The position numbers were made by a program, and so were the translations under genes. A stretch of DNA of 45,433 bases from Bacteroidales bacterium (GTDB lineage Bacteria; Bacteroidota; Bacteroidia; Bacteroidales; F082): the NCBI GenBank assembly GCA_017508895.1, contig JAFWRA010000010.1:1-45433 (forward strand), written 5' to 3'. Below, piece after piece: positions 32,089-40,356 of the stretch (its first letter is position 1; each line of letters begins with the position of its first letter). Under the pieces are notes generated by a model. It was not told the origin of the DNA. It saw nothing but the letters and a program-made list of their open reading frames with translations, and ran no database searches.

Positions 32089-32847
32089 ATGAAGAAAAAT
32101 CTACTATTCATCGGCCTTATGATGGCCTTTTCGCTGAGTGTTTCAGCACAGAACGAAGGTTTTGCCTTTGGTTTCAAATTTGGTCCAAACTTTGGTTGGA
32201 CGGGTTCAACAACGGCCACTGCCGATAATCTTGGGTCAAAGACAGGCTTTGATGTTGGCGTTGTGAGCGAGTATTATTTTGCTGACAACTATGCCTTCGT
32301 CACGGGAGTCAATGTAAGTTTCTTGGGAGGTCATTACATGTTTGACAATGCCCATCTTGTTACGGACAGTTTAAACCCTGATGGTTTTCTGGAGAAGTTT
32401 GGCGTTGACAGAACGTACAAGTCGACTATTTATGAAATTCCGTTGATGCTGAAGATGGTGACCAACGAACTTGGCAATGTGCCGCTTCGTATTTATGCAG
32501 AAGTCGGTGGTGGCATTGGCTTGGCAGCAAAAAAAGTCAGGGTTAAGGATGCCATTCCTTCCCAGAATGTTACGGCTCCTGACAAATGGAGCACCACAAA
32601 CAAGGAATACAGTAACCTTCGTGCTTCTTTGAAGATTGGCGCTGGTGCACAGTACACTGTAGACGAGTCAACCCGCCTTTTCGCCGGCGTTTATTTCTCG
32701 CACGACTTCATCAACATGATTAACTACATCCGCCCTGATTATTGTGGTAATTTTTTTGATGCAGAAGGTAATAAAATTGGTGAACGTGATCCCAAGTTGA
32801 ATGTCCTTCAAAACCGCATTGGCATCGAAGTGGGAGTTCTCTTCTAA
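32089..32847 (+). CDS. Outer-membrane beta-barrel protein (PorT/OMP_b-brl_2 type)
   Basis: 252 residues. Signal peptide MKKNLLFIGLMMAFSLSVSA. The mature chain alternates amphipathic strands with Gly/aromatic caps (FAFGFKFGPNFGW, FDVGVVSEYYFADNYAFVTG, RIYAEVGGGIGLAAKK) and ends with Phe (RIGIEVGVLF), the usual barrel-assembly signal. About eight to ten strands fit PF13568-type small barrels. Function is unknown. The protein from 33760 has the same plan (tail NNYFGVEFGILY), so the two look like paralogues flanking a third, more distant barrel gene. The transcript ends at the strong hairpin 32869-32900. Confidence 0.88.
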   Translation: MKKNLLFIGLMMAFSLSVSAQNEGFAFGFKFGPNFGWTGSTTATADNLGSKTGFDVGVVSEYYFADNYAFVTGVNVSFLGGHYMFDNAHLVTDSLNPDGFLEKFGVDRTYKSTIYEIPLMLKMVTNELGNVPLRIYAEVGGGIGLAAKKVRVKDAIPSQNVTAPDKWSTTNKEYSNLRASLKIGAGAQYTVDESTRLFAGVYFSHDFINMINYIRPDYCGNFFDAEGNKIGERDPKLNVLQNRIGIEVGVLF

Positions 32848-32868
32848 ACCAACTTGTTTCAAACAACA

Positions 32869-32900
32869 AAAGAGAGCAACTCGTTTGAGTTGCTCTCTTT
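32869..32900. terminator. Bidirectional terminator hairpin
   Basis: AAAGAGAGCAACTC (32869-32882) and GAGTTGCTCTCTTT (32887-32900) form a perfect 14-bp stem with loop GTTT, between convergent genes; both ends give T-rich tails. Confidence 0.88.
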
Positions 32901-32923
32901 TATTTATTAGGTGTGCTGGTTGA

Positions 32924-33643
32924 TTAGAGAATCTTGAAGCCCAAGGTCACCATGAACATGTTGGTGTGTACATTGGAGATGTTGTTGGTGTCGATGTATT
33001 GGCCCCACTCCGTGTTGTTAATCAGTTTGGCGCCAAACACCTTTGTAATGCCGAAGTTGTAGTTGACATCCAAGGTGATGCGTCTCAGCACATCAACACC
33101 AATGCCACCTTGCAGACCGAAGGCAATCGACTTCGTGTCGAAGGTATTATTGTCGATAGTGGCTTTTTCACTGTCACCAATGGCTCTGTTCACCAAAGTC
33201 TGTTGAGGAAGGGTGAAGTTCAGTGTGGGACCTGCTTGTGCGCGGATGGCTAACAGGTTTGGAACGAGGTCGAACTTGTAGCCAAGGAAAATCGGGACTT
33301 GGATATTCATGGCATTCAGCGTGAAATTCACACTGCCTCCCGACGGTATTTCAAGATCCCCAATGTTGAAATTGTGGTCCACGTTGGTGTTCAGCTCGAA
33401 AGCATTCGAAGTCTTGAACCAAAGCACTTCAGGCTGCACATAAAAGCCACCTAACTCGACACGACCAAACAAGCCGACGGTGAAGTGATTCTTGAATCCT
33501 GCTTTGATGTCGTCTTTTTGATACGACAATCTTGCGGTTTGGTAGCCGACTTTCGGTCCGAGGGCGATGTCGAAACCACCGCCAGCGAATGCTGCACTGC
33601 CCATCATCAGCAGGGCTGCGATCAGTAAAAACGTCTTTTTCAT
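32924..33643 (-). CDS. Outer-membrane beta-barrel protein
   Basis: 239 residues from ATG at 33641-33643; the frame is open further upstream but crosses the promoter box. Signal peptide MKKTFLLIAALLMMGSAAFA. The mature protein has amphipathic strands such as FTVGLFGRVELGGFYVQPEV, IQVPIFLGYKFDLVPNLLAI and ITLDVNYNFGITKVFG, and ends MFMVTLGFKIL. It fits the OMP_b-brl_2 (PorT-like) family. It is more distant from the two flanking barrel proteins than they are from each other. Ligand and role unknown. Monocistronic, with its own -7 box. Confidence 0.87.
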   Translation of the reverse strand: MKKTFLLIAALLMMGSAAFAGGGFDIALGPKVGYQTARLSYQKDDIKAGFKNHFTVGLFGRVELGGFYVQPEVLWFKTSNAFELNTNVDHNFNIGDLEIPSGGSVNFTLNAMNIQVPIFLGYKFDLVPNLLAIRAQAGPTLNFTLPQQTLVNRAIGDSEKATIDNNTFDTKSIAFGLQGGIGVDVLRRITLDVNYNFGITKVFGAKLINNTEWGQYIDTNNISNVHTNMFMVTLGFKIL

Positions 33644-33680
33644 TTTGATAAGTTTTAATGATTTAATAGATATATTTGAT

Positions 33681-33689
33681 GCAAAAGTA
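33681..33689 (-). promoter_or_regulatory. -7 promoter box for the second barrel gene
   Basis: TACTTTTGC on the minus strand, about 37 bp before the ATG at 33643. Confidence 0.7.
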
Positions 33690-33731
33690 AGAATCATTTT
33701 TCAATTTGAGGGAAATGTCGGCAAAAATAAT

Positions 33732-33739
33732 TATTTTTG
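33732..33739 (+). promoter_or_regulatory. -7 promoter box for the third barrel gene and nadE-upp
   Basis: TATTTTTG, 20 bp before the ATG at 33760. No other box is seen before nadE and upp, so all three genes probably share this promoter. Confidence 0.65.
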
Positions 33740-33759
33740 TAGGTCAAAATTTTATCATT

Positions 33760-34452
33760 ATGAGAAAAATATTGTTGATTATCAGCTTGGTAGCATTAGT
33801 TTCCATGAACGCTAACGCTCAAACCAAAGATGTGAGAATCGGTATTAAAACGGGGCCTACTCTTGATTGGGTCAGTTCGGGTTCAACCGCCGTAAAAAAC
33901 GAGGGCGTTAGATTAGGCCTAAATGTCGGACTTGTCTACGACCATTATATTACCAGCCACGTAGCGATTTCTTCCGGTGCATCTTTCAATCTTCTCCGCA
34001 TGAAGTATACGTTCACCGATCATCGGTATGTTGACGACTTCCTCGAAAAGACCAATGTTGCTGTGGAACGCCGGCTGAAAGCCAATAATATTGAAATCCC
34101 GCTCAAAGCCAAGTTCGATGTCGATGTCACCAATTCACTCAAAGCCTACGTTGAGGCAGGTGGCGGCTTAAGTTTCAACATCAGCGACCTTGCTAAGGAC
34201 AGTTACGATTTTTATTGGGTGTCGTCAAAAGGAGAAAACTATATTGACTGCACCAACCAATACCGCATGACACAAGTGTCGATGATCTTCGGATTGGGTG
34301 CAGAATATGAAATCAACAGGGTATTTAGCCTTTTCGCCCAATTGACATTCGACCATGCCTTCACCAACGCATTCATCAGATCGATGGAAAAACAGACAGG
34401 CAGTATGATTCTCAACAACTACTTCGGGGTAGAGTTTGGCATCCTATATTGA
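33760..34452 (+). CDS. Outer-membrane beta-barrel protein
   Basis: 230 residues from ATG at 33760. Signal peptide MRKILLIISLVALVSMNANA. Strands include VRIGIKTGPTLDWVSSGST, LKAYVEAGGGLSFNISDL and MIFGLGAEYEINRVFSLFAQ; the C-terminus NYFGVEFGILY is a barrel signal with a final aromatic. It resembles the protein at 32089-32847 in length, strand pattern and end, so the two probably arose by duplication. Function unknown. nadE starts 19 bp downstream, so this barrel gene is probably the first gene of a transcript with two NAD and pyrimidine salvage genes. Confidence 0.86.
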   Translation: MRKILLIISLVALVSMNANAQTKDVRIGIKTGPTLDWVSSGSTAVKNEGVRLGLNVGLVYDHYITSHVAISSGASFNLLRMKYTFTDHRYVDDFLEKTNVAVERRLKANNIEIPLKAKFDVDVTNSLKAYVEAGGGLSFNISDLAKDSYDFYWVSSKGENYIDCTNQYRMTQVSMIFGLGAEYEINRVFSLFAQLTFDHAFTNAFIRSMEKQTGSMILNNYFGVEFGILY

Positions 34453-34471
34453 GTTATTTAATCCAATCAAC

Positions 34472-36109
34472 ATGAAAATAGCATTAGCTCAGCTCAACTA
34501 TTGCATCGGCAATTTTGAGCAGAACACAAAGAAAATCATAGGCGCAGCCCTGAAAGCCAAAGCGGATGGCGCCGATTTGGTCGTGTTCTCCGAACTATCC
34601 GTTTGCGGTTATTTCCCCTTCGACTGTTTGGAGTTCGATGACTTCATTGACAATTGCCAAAAGGCTTTGGACGAAATCGCCGAAAAATGTTTCGACATCC
34701 CTGTTTTGGTGGGCGCTCCCTTGCGAAATGATATTGAAGGACAAAAGCCTTTGTTCAATGCGGCCATATTCCTGTATCAGAACCAGCGTCAGGTGTTCAA
34801 GAAAAAGTATATTGGCGACAATCCTTTGTTTGATGAACGCAAGTATTTCGAACCATCCCACGATGATGAGCATCTGCTGGACTGGGCTGGACATCACATT
34901 GCGGTCGCCTTGGGCGACGATTTGGCCAATCATGGAACCGACCCCATCTTGATGGAAAACAAGGTGGACGAACTCAAAAAGCTAAATCCAGAAATTGTCA
35001 TCGCCCTGGCAGCCTCGGCATTCGACTACACCATGCCACATTACCGCAGCAATGTGTTGCGCCAAACCGTATTGAAACACGAGTTACCTTTAATTATGGT
35101 CAACCAAGTTGGGGCACAGACACACCTCATCTTTGATGGAGGCTCGATGGCCTTTGCTAGCAACGGCTATATTGATACCGCCCTACCCTTCTTCGAGGAA
35201 GCGGTGAAGATAGTTAATACGGACAACTTATTTATTAATCGCGCCTCCGAAGACCGCTTGGTCATCCCTGAAAAGATGTCCTTGATTCACGACGCACTGG
35301 TGATTGGCGTGCGTGACTATTTCCAAAAGATGGGCTTCAAAAACGCCATCATTGGCCTTTCCGGCGGTCTGGATTCAGCTTTGGTGACCTATTTTGCTGC
35401 CAAGGCTATCGGTTCCGAAAACGTTCGCGTGGTTCTTCTCCCCTCTCAGTTTTCCACCGATCATTCGGTGAGCGATGCCGTGGCATTGGCCGAAAAACTG
35501 GGTGTGCGGTATGACACGGTAGCTATCAAGCCAATTTTCGACAGTTTTGACACTGCTTTGAAGCCTTTCTTTGAAGGTCGTCCTTTCGATGTCACCGAGG
35601 AAAACCTTCAGGCCCGTATACGTGGCGTCATCCTAATGGCTTTCAGCAACAAATTCGGCAATGTGCTCCTCAACACGAGCAACAAGTCGGAGGCTTCGGT
35701 GGGTTATGGGACCCTTTATGGTGACATGTGTGGCGGTCTGTCAGTCATAGGTGATGTCTATAAATCAGAGGCATACGAGCTGTCACGCTTTATCAACAGA
35801 AATGAAGAGATTATCCCATGGCACACCATCGAAAAGGCTCCTTCTGCCGAGTTGCGTCCCGACCAAAAAGACAGCGACAGCCTTCCCGATTACAGCCTCC
35901 TCGACCAAATTCTGTATCAGTATATCGAATGCTCCAAGTCAGCAGAGGAAATCATTGCCCAAGGTTTTGAGAGAGCAGTGGTTGAGCGAACCATCAAGAT
36001 GGTGAACCGCAACGAATTCAAACGTCATCAAGTGGCTCCCATCCTTCGTGTTTCGCCTCGTGCCTTCGGTTCAGAAAGGTTAATTCCTATCGTGGCAAAA
36101 TTCAGTTAG
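34472..36109 (+). CDS. nadE: NAD synthetase with altered glutaminase active site
   Basis: 545 residues from ATG at 34472. The N-terminal nitrilase-like domain (about 1-265) should take ammonia from glutamine through a Glu-Lys-Cys triad. Glu41 (VVFSELSVCGY) and a Lys in FKKKYIG (110-112) are present, but where ICEDLW is expected the chain reads VALGDDL: the Cys is Gly148 and the following Glu is Asp149. The C-terminal synthetase domain (about 275-545) is intact: IIGLSGGLDSALVTYFAAKA (P-loop pyrophosphatase) and LLNTSNKSEASVGYGTLYGD. It should make NAD from deamido-NAD and ATP, probably with free ammonia. The rest of the nitrilase fold looks preserved. Confidence 0.92.
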   Translation: MKIALAQLNYCIGNFEQNTKKIIGAALKAKADGADLVVFSELSVCGYFPFDCLEFDDFIDNCQKALDEIAEKCFDIPVLVGAPLRNDIEGQKPLFNAAIFLYQNQRQVFKKKYIGDNPLFDERKYFEPSHDDEHLLDWAGHHIAVALGDDLANHGTDPILMENKVDELKKLNPEIVIALAASAFDYTMPHYRSNVLRQTVLKHELPLIMVNQVGAQTHLIFDGGSMAFASNGYIDTALPFFEEAVKIVNTDNLFINRASEDRLVIPEKMSLIHDALVIGVRDYFQKMGFKNAIIGLSGGLDSALVTYFAAKAIGSENVRVVLLPSQFSTDHSVSDAVALAEKLGVRYDTVAIKPIFDSFDTALKPFFEGRPFDVTEENLQARIRGVILMAFSNKFGNVLLNTSNKSEASVGYGTLYGDMCGGLSVIGDVYKSEAYELSRFINRNEEIIPWHTIEKAPSAELRPDQKDSDSLPDYSLLDQILYQYIECSKSAEEIIAQGFERAVVERTIKMVNRNEFKRHQVAPILRVSPRAFGSERLIPIVAKFS

Positions 36110-36129
36110 ACAATCCAAACCATCGTGCC

Positions 36130-36792
36130 GTGAAAATCATCAATTTTGCAGAGACAAACAGCATCATCAACCAATATGTGGCTGAGTTGAGGGATATTAA
36201 GGTTCAATCCGACAGAAACACTTTCAGGCACAACCTGCAGCGCATCGGGCAAATGATGGCTTACGAAGTCAGTAAGACACTTCATTATTCCGAAAAAACT
36301 ATCCAGACACCTTTGGCCATGGCCATGGCCAACACACCTGACGATGATATTGTGCTCGCCACCGTGTTTCGTGCCGGTCTCCCCTTCCATCAAGGCTTCC
36401 TTGATGTGTTTGACCACGCAGGCAACGCTTTTGTTTCAGCCTATCGTTACTATCTTGACGAAAAGCATGAAAACGTCGGCATCAAGGTGGAGTATTTGGC
36501 TGCGCCCGACCTCACCGACAAAACTGTCATCATCGCCGACCCCATGTTGGCCACGGGCGGCAGTCTGGAATTGGCCTACCAAGCCCTCTGCACCAAAGGC
36601 ATCCCGAAACACTTACACTTGTGTTGCGTCATTGCAGCACAAGATGGTATCGAAAACTTGAAGAAACTGTTCAAGCCTCTTGACAACGTCACACTGTGGT
36701 GCGCTGCCATCGACCCGATTTTGAACGAACACAAATACATCGTTCCTGGTCTCGGCGATGCCGGCGACCTCGCATACGGTGACAAGATCTGA
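36130..36792 (+). CDS. upp: Uracil phosphoribosyltransferase
   Basis: 220 residues starting at GTG (36130); the next Met is over 40 residues in, past conserved sequence. The PRPP-binding loop is VIIADPMLATGGSLELAYQA and the uracil-binding end is YIVPGLGDAGDLAYGD, both diagnostic. VFRAGLPFHQGFLDVF is the expected middle block. The enzyme converts uracil and PRPP to UMP in pyrimidine salvage, in the cytoplasm. It follows nadE by 20 bp, so co-transcription is likely; both enzymes feed nucleotide salvage. The unit ends at a strong hairpin 20 bp after the stop. Confidence 0.94.
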   Translation: MKIINFAETNSIINQYVAELRDIKVQSDRNTFRHNLQRIGQMMAYEVSKTLHYSEKTIQTPLAMAMANTPDDDIVLATVFRAGLPFHQGFLDVFDHAGNAFVSAYRYYLDEKHENVGIKVEYLAAPDLTDKTVIIADPMLATGGSLELAYQALCTKGIPKHLHLCCVIAAQDGIENLKKLFKPLDNVTLWCAAIDPILNEHKYIVPGLGDAGDLAYGDKI

Positions 36793-36812
36793 ACAACAGT
36801 GTTACCTAATAC

Positions 36813-36852
36813 GAACGAACCCCGAAAGTTTTAATACTCTCGGGGTTCGTTC
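36813..36852. terminator. Bidirectional terminator hairpin
   Basis: GAACGAACCCCGA (36813-36825) and TCGGGGTTCGTTC (36840-36852) form a perfect 13-bp stem, followed by ATTTTTAC, between convergent upp and ornithine aminotransferase genes. Confidence 0.88.
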
Positions 36853-36878
36853 ATTTTTACTCGGAACCTATTTCTTCA

Positions 36879-38111
36879 TCATTCAAACGAGGCGATGGCC
36901 TTCTTGATGATTTCGATGGCTTCGCGGAGCTCGGCCTCGGTGATAACCAAAGGCGGAGCAAAGCGGATGATGTGCTGGTGGGTGGGCTTGGCCAGCAGAC
37001 CGAGGTCACGCATCTTGAGGCACACGTCCCAAGCTTCCTTACCGTCTTTGGGCTTGATGATAACGGCGTTCAACAGGCCTTTACCACGCACTTTCTCGAT
37101 CATCGGGCTCTTGATCTTGCCGATTTCCTCACGGAAAATCTTACCGAGACGCTCGGCGTTTTCCATCAGATGCTCTTCCTTGATGACCTCGAGGGCGGCG
37201 ATGCTCACGCGGGCAGCGATGGGGTTGCCGCCGAAGGTGGAGCCATGCTCACCGGGCTTGATGTTCAGCATGATGTCGTCGTCGGCCAACACGCAAGAGA
37301 CCGGCACCACGCCACCACCGAGGGCCTTGCCCAGGATGAGGATGTCGGGGCGCACGCCTTCGTGGTCGCAAGCCAGCATCTTACCTGTACGGGCGATACC
37401 GCACTGCACCTCGTCGGCCATGAACAGCACGTTGTATTTCTTGCAGATGTCGTAGCACTTCTTCAGGTAACCGTCATCGGGCACATAGACACCAGCCTCA
37501 CCTTGGATGGGCTCTAACAGGAAACCAGCGATTTCCTTGCCTTCCTTAGCCAGCACTTGCTCCAGAGCATCGGGGTCATTGTAAGGGATGCGGATGAAAC
37601 CGGGAGTCATGGGGCCATAGTTGGCATACGACTCAGGGTCGTTACTCATCGTGATGATGGTAATGGTACGGCCGTGGAAGTTGCCTTCGCAGCACACGAT
37701 CTTCACCTTATCGTTCGGGATACCTTTCTTGACGACACCCCAACGGCGGGCCAGCTTCAGACCCGTCTCGTCGGCTTCGGCGCCCGAGTTCATGGGCAAC
37801 ACCTTGTCGTAGCCGAAATATTCAGTCACATATTTTTCCCACACGCCGAGTGCATCGTTATAGAAGGCGCGGCTGCTGAGGGTGAGGCGTTCGGCCTGGT
37901 CGGTCATGGCCTTGATGATTTTCGGGTGGCAGTGGCCTTGGTTGACGGCGGAATAAGCCGACAGGAAGTCAAAGTATTCCTTTCCTTCGACATCCCACAC
38001 TTTGGCGCCCTTACCTTTGGCGAGGACGACCGGCAGCGGGTGATAGTTATGGGCACCGTACTTGGCTTCCAGGTCCATAGCTTGTTGTGATGATGTGATT
38101 TTCTCGATCAT
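36879..38111 (-). CDS. rocD: Ornithine--oxo-acid aminotransferase
   Basis: 410 residues of the class III PLP aminotransferase fold. [20 protein letters not shown] is the PLP-phosphate region, FHGRTI follows, Asp233 in [15 protein letters not shown] contacts the pyridine nitrogen, and Lys262 in [10 protein letters not shown] binds PLP. The N-terminal [19 protein letters not shown] and [16 protein letters not shown] mark ornithine aminotransferase rather than acetylornithine or GABA enzymes. It moves the delta-amino group of ornithine to 2-oxoglutarate, linking arginine/ornithine to proline and glutamate. A -7 box lies about 50 bp upstream, and the leader contains AATCTTTAA-like tandem repeats. 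Confidence 0.94.
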   Translation of the reverse strand: MIEKITSSQQAMDLEAKYGAHNYHPLPVVLAKGKGAKVWDVEGKEYFDFLSAYSAVNQGHCHPKIIKAMTDQAERLTLSSRAFYNDALGVWEKYVTEYFGYDKVLPMNSGAEADETGLKLARRWGVVKKGIPNDKVKIVCCEGNFHGRTITIITMSNDPESYANYGPMTPGFIRIPYNDPDALEQVLAKEGKEIAGFLLEPIQGEAGVYVPDDGYLKKCYDICKKYNVLFMADEVQCGIARTGKMLACDHEGVRPDILILGKALGGGVVPVSCVLADDDIMLNIKPGEHGSTFGGNPIAARVSIAALEVIKEEHLMENAERLGKIFREEIGKIKSPMIEKVRGKGLLNAVIIKPKDGKEAWDVCLKMRDLGLLAKPTHQHIIRFAPPLVITEAELREAIEIIKKAIASFE

Positions 38112-38159
38112 AACGTGTTACTTATTTAAGATTTAAAGATTTAAGATTCAAAATTGCGT

Positions 38160-38168
38160 GCAAAGGTA
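38160..38168 (-). promoter_or_regulatory. -7 promoter box for rocD
   Basis: TACCTTTGC on the minus strand, about 50 bp before the ATG and ten bases past the stop of the upstream TPR gene. The leader 38126-38155 is built from imperfect copies of AATCTTTAA. Confidence 0.7.
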
Positions 38169-38177
38169 AGGTTTTTT

Positions 38178-39593
38178 TCAACCCTTTTCTATTTTGGCCC
38201 GTTTTTTACTAACAATTTTATAGGCCACGAACAAAACCACTGTGAAAAGTGCAATAGCCAACAAACCGAAGAAGGCCAAACGATATTGGTTGCGCTGTGC
38301 TTTGAGGGTTTCGATCTGTTCGTTTTGGGATTCGTATTGTTGGAGGAGGCCTTGGGCATCATCACTCAAACGAGCCAGCTCCTCGTCCAAAGCATTGTTC
38401 TCATTGACGATACCTTCATAGTTATCCACCAATAATCCCAGTTCCTTCTTCATCTCCATCAACTGACCAAGTCTAGCATAATCAGCAATCAGATATGGGC
38501 GAGCTGTATTTACATACAATTGGAAGCCCTTCTCTGTGGCCAAGTCCATGCATCTTCTCAAATAGACTGCAGAAGTCGTAAAATCGCCTTCAATATTGTA
38601 ATGTATACCGAGATTTTTATAGGCTTCCAACATTCCAATGGTATAATCCATCGCTTCTGAGGAATGTAATGCGGATTGATAAAGACTTATTGCTTCCCCT
38701 TCCCTATTTAACTGCCGCATTACATTAGCCAATTCCAATTCGTCTTCAATCAAGGTAATTTGGTCGCCTACATTTTCAGCACATATAATTGATTTTTGCA
38801 GATATACCAAGGCTGAATCAAATTTAACAAAACCACTTGCATACGCCGTTCCAAGATTTTGATATGCATGAGCCAAAGAAGCCTCGTCTTCGAATTGCTC
38901 AAAGACTGGTATCGCCTTCCGTAACAATGACAGAGCCTCATCAAACTGCTGTCTTTCAACATAAATGTTACTGATGTTGTTGTCACATTGCGCTATTGAC
39001 AACGTGTCATAAACCATTTCGAACCGTTTTCTTGCCTCTTTGAAATACTCCAAAGATTTGTTCATGTCATTCTGTTGGTAATAGATGTAAGCCATATTGT
39101 TGATAACATCCGCACAATTCAATTCATCACCAATGTTTTTCGATACCTTCAATGCTTTCTGATAAGTGATTAAAGCTGAATCCATCTCTCCCATAAACAA
39201 CTCAACTCTACCTTTAGTATTCAGCACTCGCATTAGCAAATCTGTATCATCTTTATTCTTAAGGAGTTCTGAAGCCTTATTAAAATTATCAAGAGCCAAA
39301 TCAAATTCATAATGGTCAAGATAACGAATTCCAATTCTCCAATATGCCTTAGCCGCTAATTCCACATCTTGAAATCGAGTTGCTTCCTTTATGGCTTTTT
39401 CACCCCAATCTATACACTCATCAAATGAATAGTCAAAGAATGCCTTGGATAGTTCCATCATAGTCTCAACCTTCTCGCGCCCTTCCTGATTTGCCATAAC
39501 GCTTTCAAGGCTATCAATAACCCTAGTTTCGTCTTGTCCAAAAACAAAAGATGCTAAAGACAAGAATACCAATATATTAGCCAACCGTTTCAT
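38178..39593 (-). CDS. TPR-repeat membrane protein without output domain
   Basis: 471 residues from ATG at 39591-39593. Signal peptide MKRLANILVFLSLASFVFG. About residues 25-380 are TPR-type helical pairs (for example VINNMAYIYYQQNDMNKSLE and AYQNLGTAYASGFVKFDSAL). A coiled coil (about 390-440) leads to one membrane helix (LAFFGLLAIALFTVVLFVAY) and a short basic tail (KIVSKKRAKIEKG). The layout is that of the sensor half of Bacteroidota TPR histidine kinases and TPR-LuxR regulators, but no kinase or DNA-binding domain follows. The gene is clearly more AT-rich than its neighbours. Its ATG overlaps the stop of the MBL gene (TGATG), so translation is probably coupled. Confidence 0.87.
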   Translation of the reverse strand: MKRLANILVFLSLASFVFGQDETRVIDSLESVMANQEGREKVETMMELSKAFFDYSFDECIDWGEKAIKEATRFQDVELAAKAYWRIGIRYLDHYEFDLALDNFNKASELLKNKDDTDLLMRVLNTKGRVELFMGEMDSALITYQKALKVSKNIGDELNCADVINNMAYIYYQQNDMNKSLEYFKEARKRFEMVYDTLSIAQCDNNISNIYVERQQFDEALSLLRKAIPVFEQFEDEASLAHAYQNLGTAYASGFVKFDSALVYLQKSIICAENVGDQITLIEDELELANVMRQLNREGEAISLYQSALHSSEAMDYTIGMLEAYKNLGIHYNIEGDFTTSAVYLRRCMDLATEKGFQLYVNTARPYLIADYARLGQLMEMKKELGLLVDNYEGIVNENNALDEELARLSDDAQGLLQQYESQNEQIETLKAQRNQYRLAFFGLLAIALFTVVLFVAYKIVSKKRAKIEKG

Positions 39594-40234
39594 CAAAGAA
39601 ACATATTATACTTCCTTTCGTCAAATATAGTTGTGATTTCGCCGTGACCGGAATATACTTCCGTATCATCGGGAAGATGGAACAGCCGCTCGATGATGTT
39701 CGTGCGAAGCTGCTCGTAGTTGCCACCTGGGAAGTCGGTACGGCCGATGCTGCGGCAGAAAAGCGCGTCGCCAGTGAAGACCCAGCCTTCGATTTCGGCA
39801 TAAAGGCTGATGCTACCCATGGCGTGGCCAGGCGTGCTGATAACTTCAAGGGTGCTCTCCCCCACTTTTATGACTTCGCCGTCTTCCAAGTCACGGTCGG
39901 GCAAGCCGCAGTCACTCGCGAAGGACATCCCAAACAACGTTGCTTGCTGTTGCGAGCGTTGAAAGTCGTTTTTCACGTTAGGATGTGCCGCCACCTCGAT
40001 GCCGTACCGTTTTTTCACAGCTGCATTGCCAACAATATGGTCGATATGGCCATGCGTATTGATAGCCATCAGCGGTTTGAGGTTATGGCTGTCGATGAAG
40101 CCAAAGAGTTCATTTTCCTCGCCCACATTGGAGCAGCCAGGGTCGATGATGACGCATTCTTTGGTATTGTCGTCATAAACGACGTATGTGTTTTCCGCAA
40201 AGGGATTGAAGACGAATTGTTCAAGTTTAAGCAT
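39593..40234 (-). CDS. Metallo-beta-lactamase-fold hydrolase, glyoxalase II-like
   Basis: 213 residues from ATG at 40232-40234; homologues I recall start MLKLEQF or similar, so the 14-residue extension is left out. The metal site is HGHIDH at 61-66; further ligands are the His in ISTPGHAMGSIS, the Asp in VFTGDALFCRSIGRTD and the final His in YSGHGEITT. The FNPFAENTYVVYDD start and RSIGRTDFPGG block are typical of the small glyoxalase II/YcbL group. The natural substrate could be a glutathione-like thioester or another ester. Cytoplasmic. The downstream TPR gene overlaps its stop codon. The leader contains a palindrome at 40252-40274. Confidence 0.9.
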   Translation of the reverse strand: MLKLEQFVFNPFAENTYVVYDDNTKECVIIDPGCSNVGEENELFGFIDSHNLKPLMAINTHGHIDHIVGNAAVKKRYGIEVAAHPNVKNDFQRSQQQATLFGMSFASDCGLPDRDLEDGEVIKVGESTLEVISTPGHAMGSISLYAEIEGWVFTGDALFCRSIGRTDFPGGNYEQLRTNIIERLFHLPDDTEVYSGHGEITTIFDERKYNMFL

Positions 40235-40251
40235 AGTTTCTAATTTGTTGC

Positions 40252-40274
40252 GGTCCTCCGACAAGCTCAGGACC
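40252..40274. repeat. Palindromic REP-like element in MBL-gene leader
   Basis: GGTCCT (40252-40257) and AGGACC (40269-40274) flank CCGACAAGCTC. On the minus strand it reads CCTGAGCTTGTCGGAGG inside GGTCCT...AGGACC. It is between the promoter box (40292-40300) and the ATG, so it would form a hairpin in the mRNA leader. Confidence 0.6.
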
Positions 40275-40291
40275 ATGATGCATTTTTCGTG

Positions 40292-40300
40292 GCAAAGGTA
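40292..40300 (-). promoter_or_regulatory. -7 promoter box for the MBL-TPR pair
   Basis: TACCTTTGC on the minus strand, about 57 bp before the ATG at 40234. Confidence 0.68.
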
Positions 40301-40330
40301 AGGATTTTTCGCTAGTATTCAGAATTTGCC

Positions 40331-40338
40331 TATCTTTG
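40331..40338 (+). promoter_or_regulatory. -7 promoter box for the propeller-barrel gene
   Basis: TATCTTTG, 18 bp before the ATG at 40357; divergent to the MBL-TPR promoter. Confidence 0.68.
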
Positions 40339-40356
40339 TACGCTAATTTTGATTAG

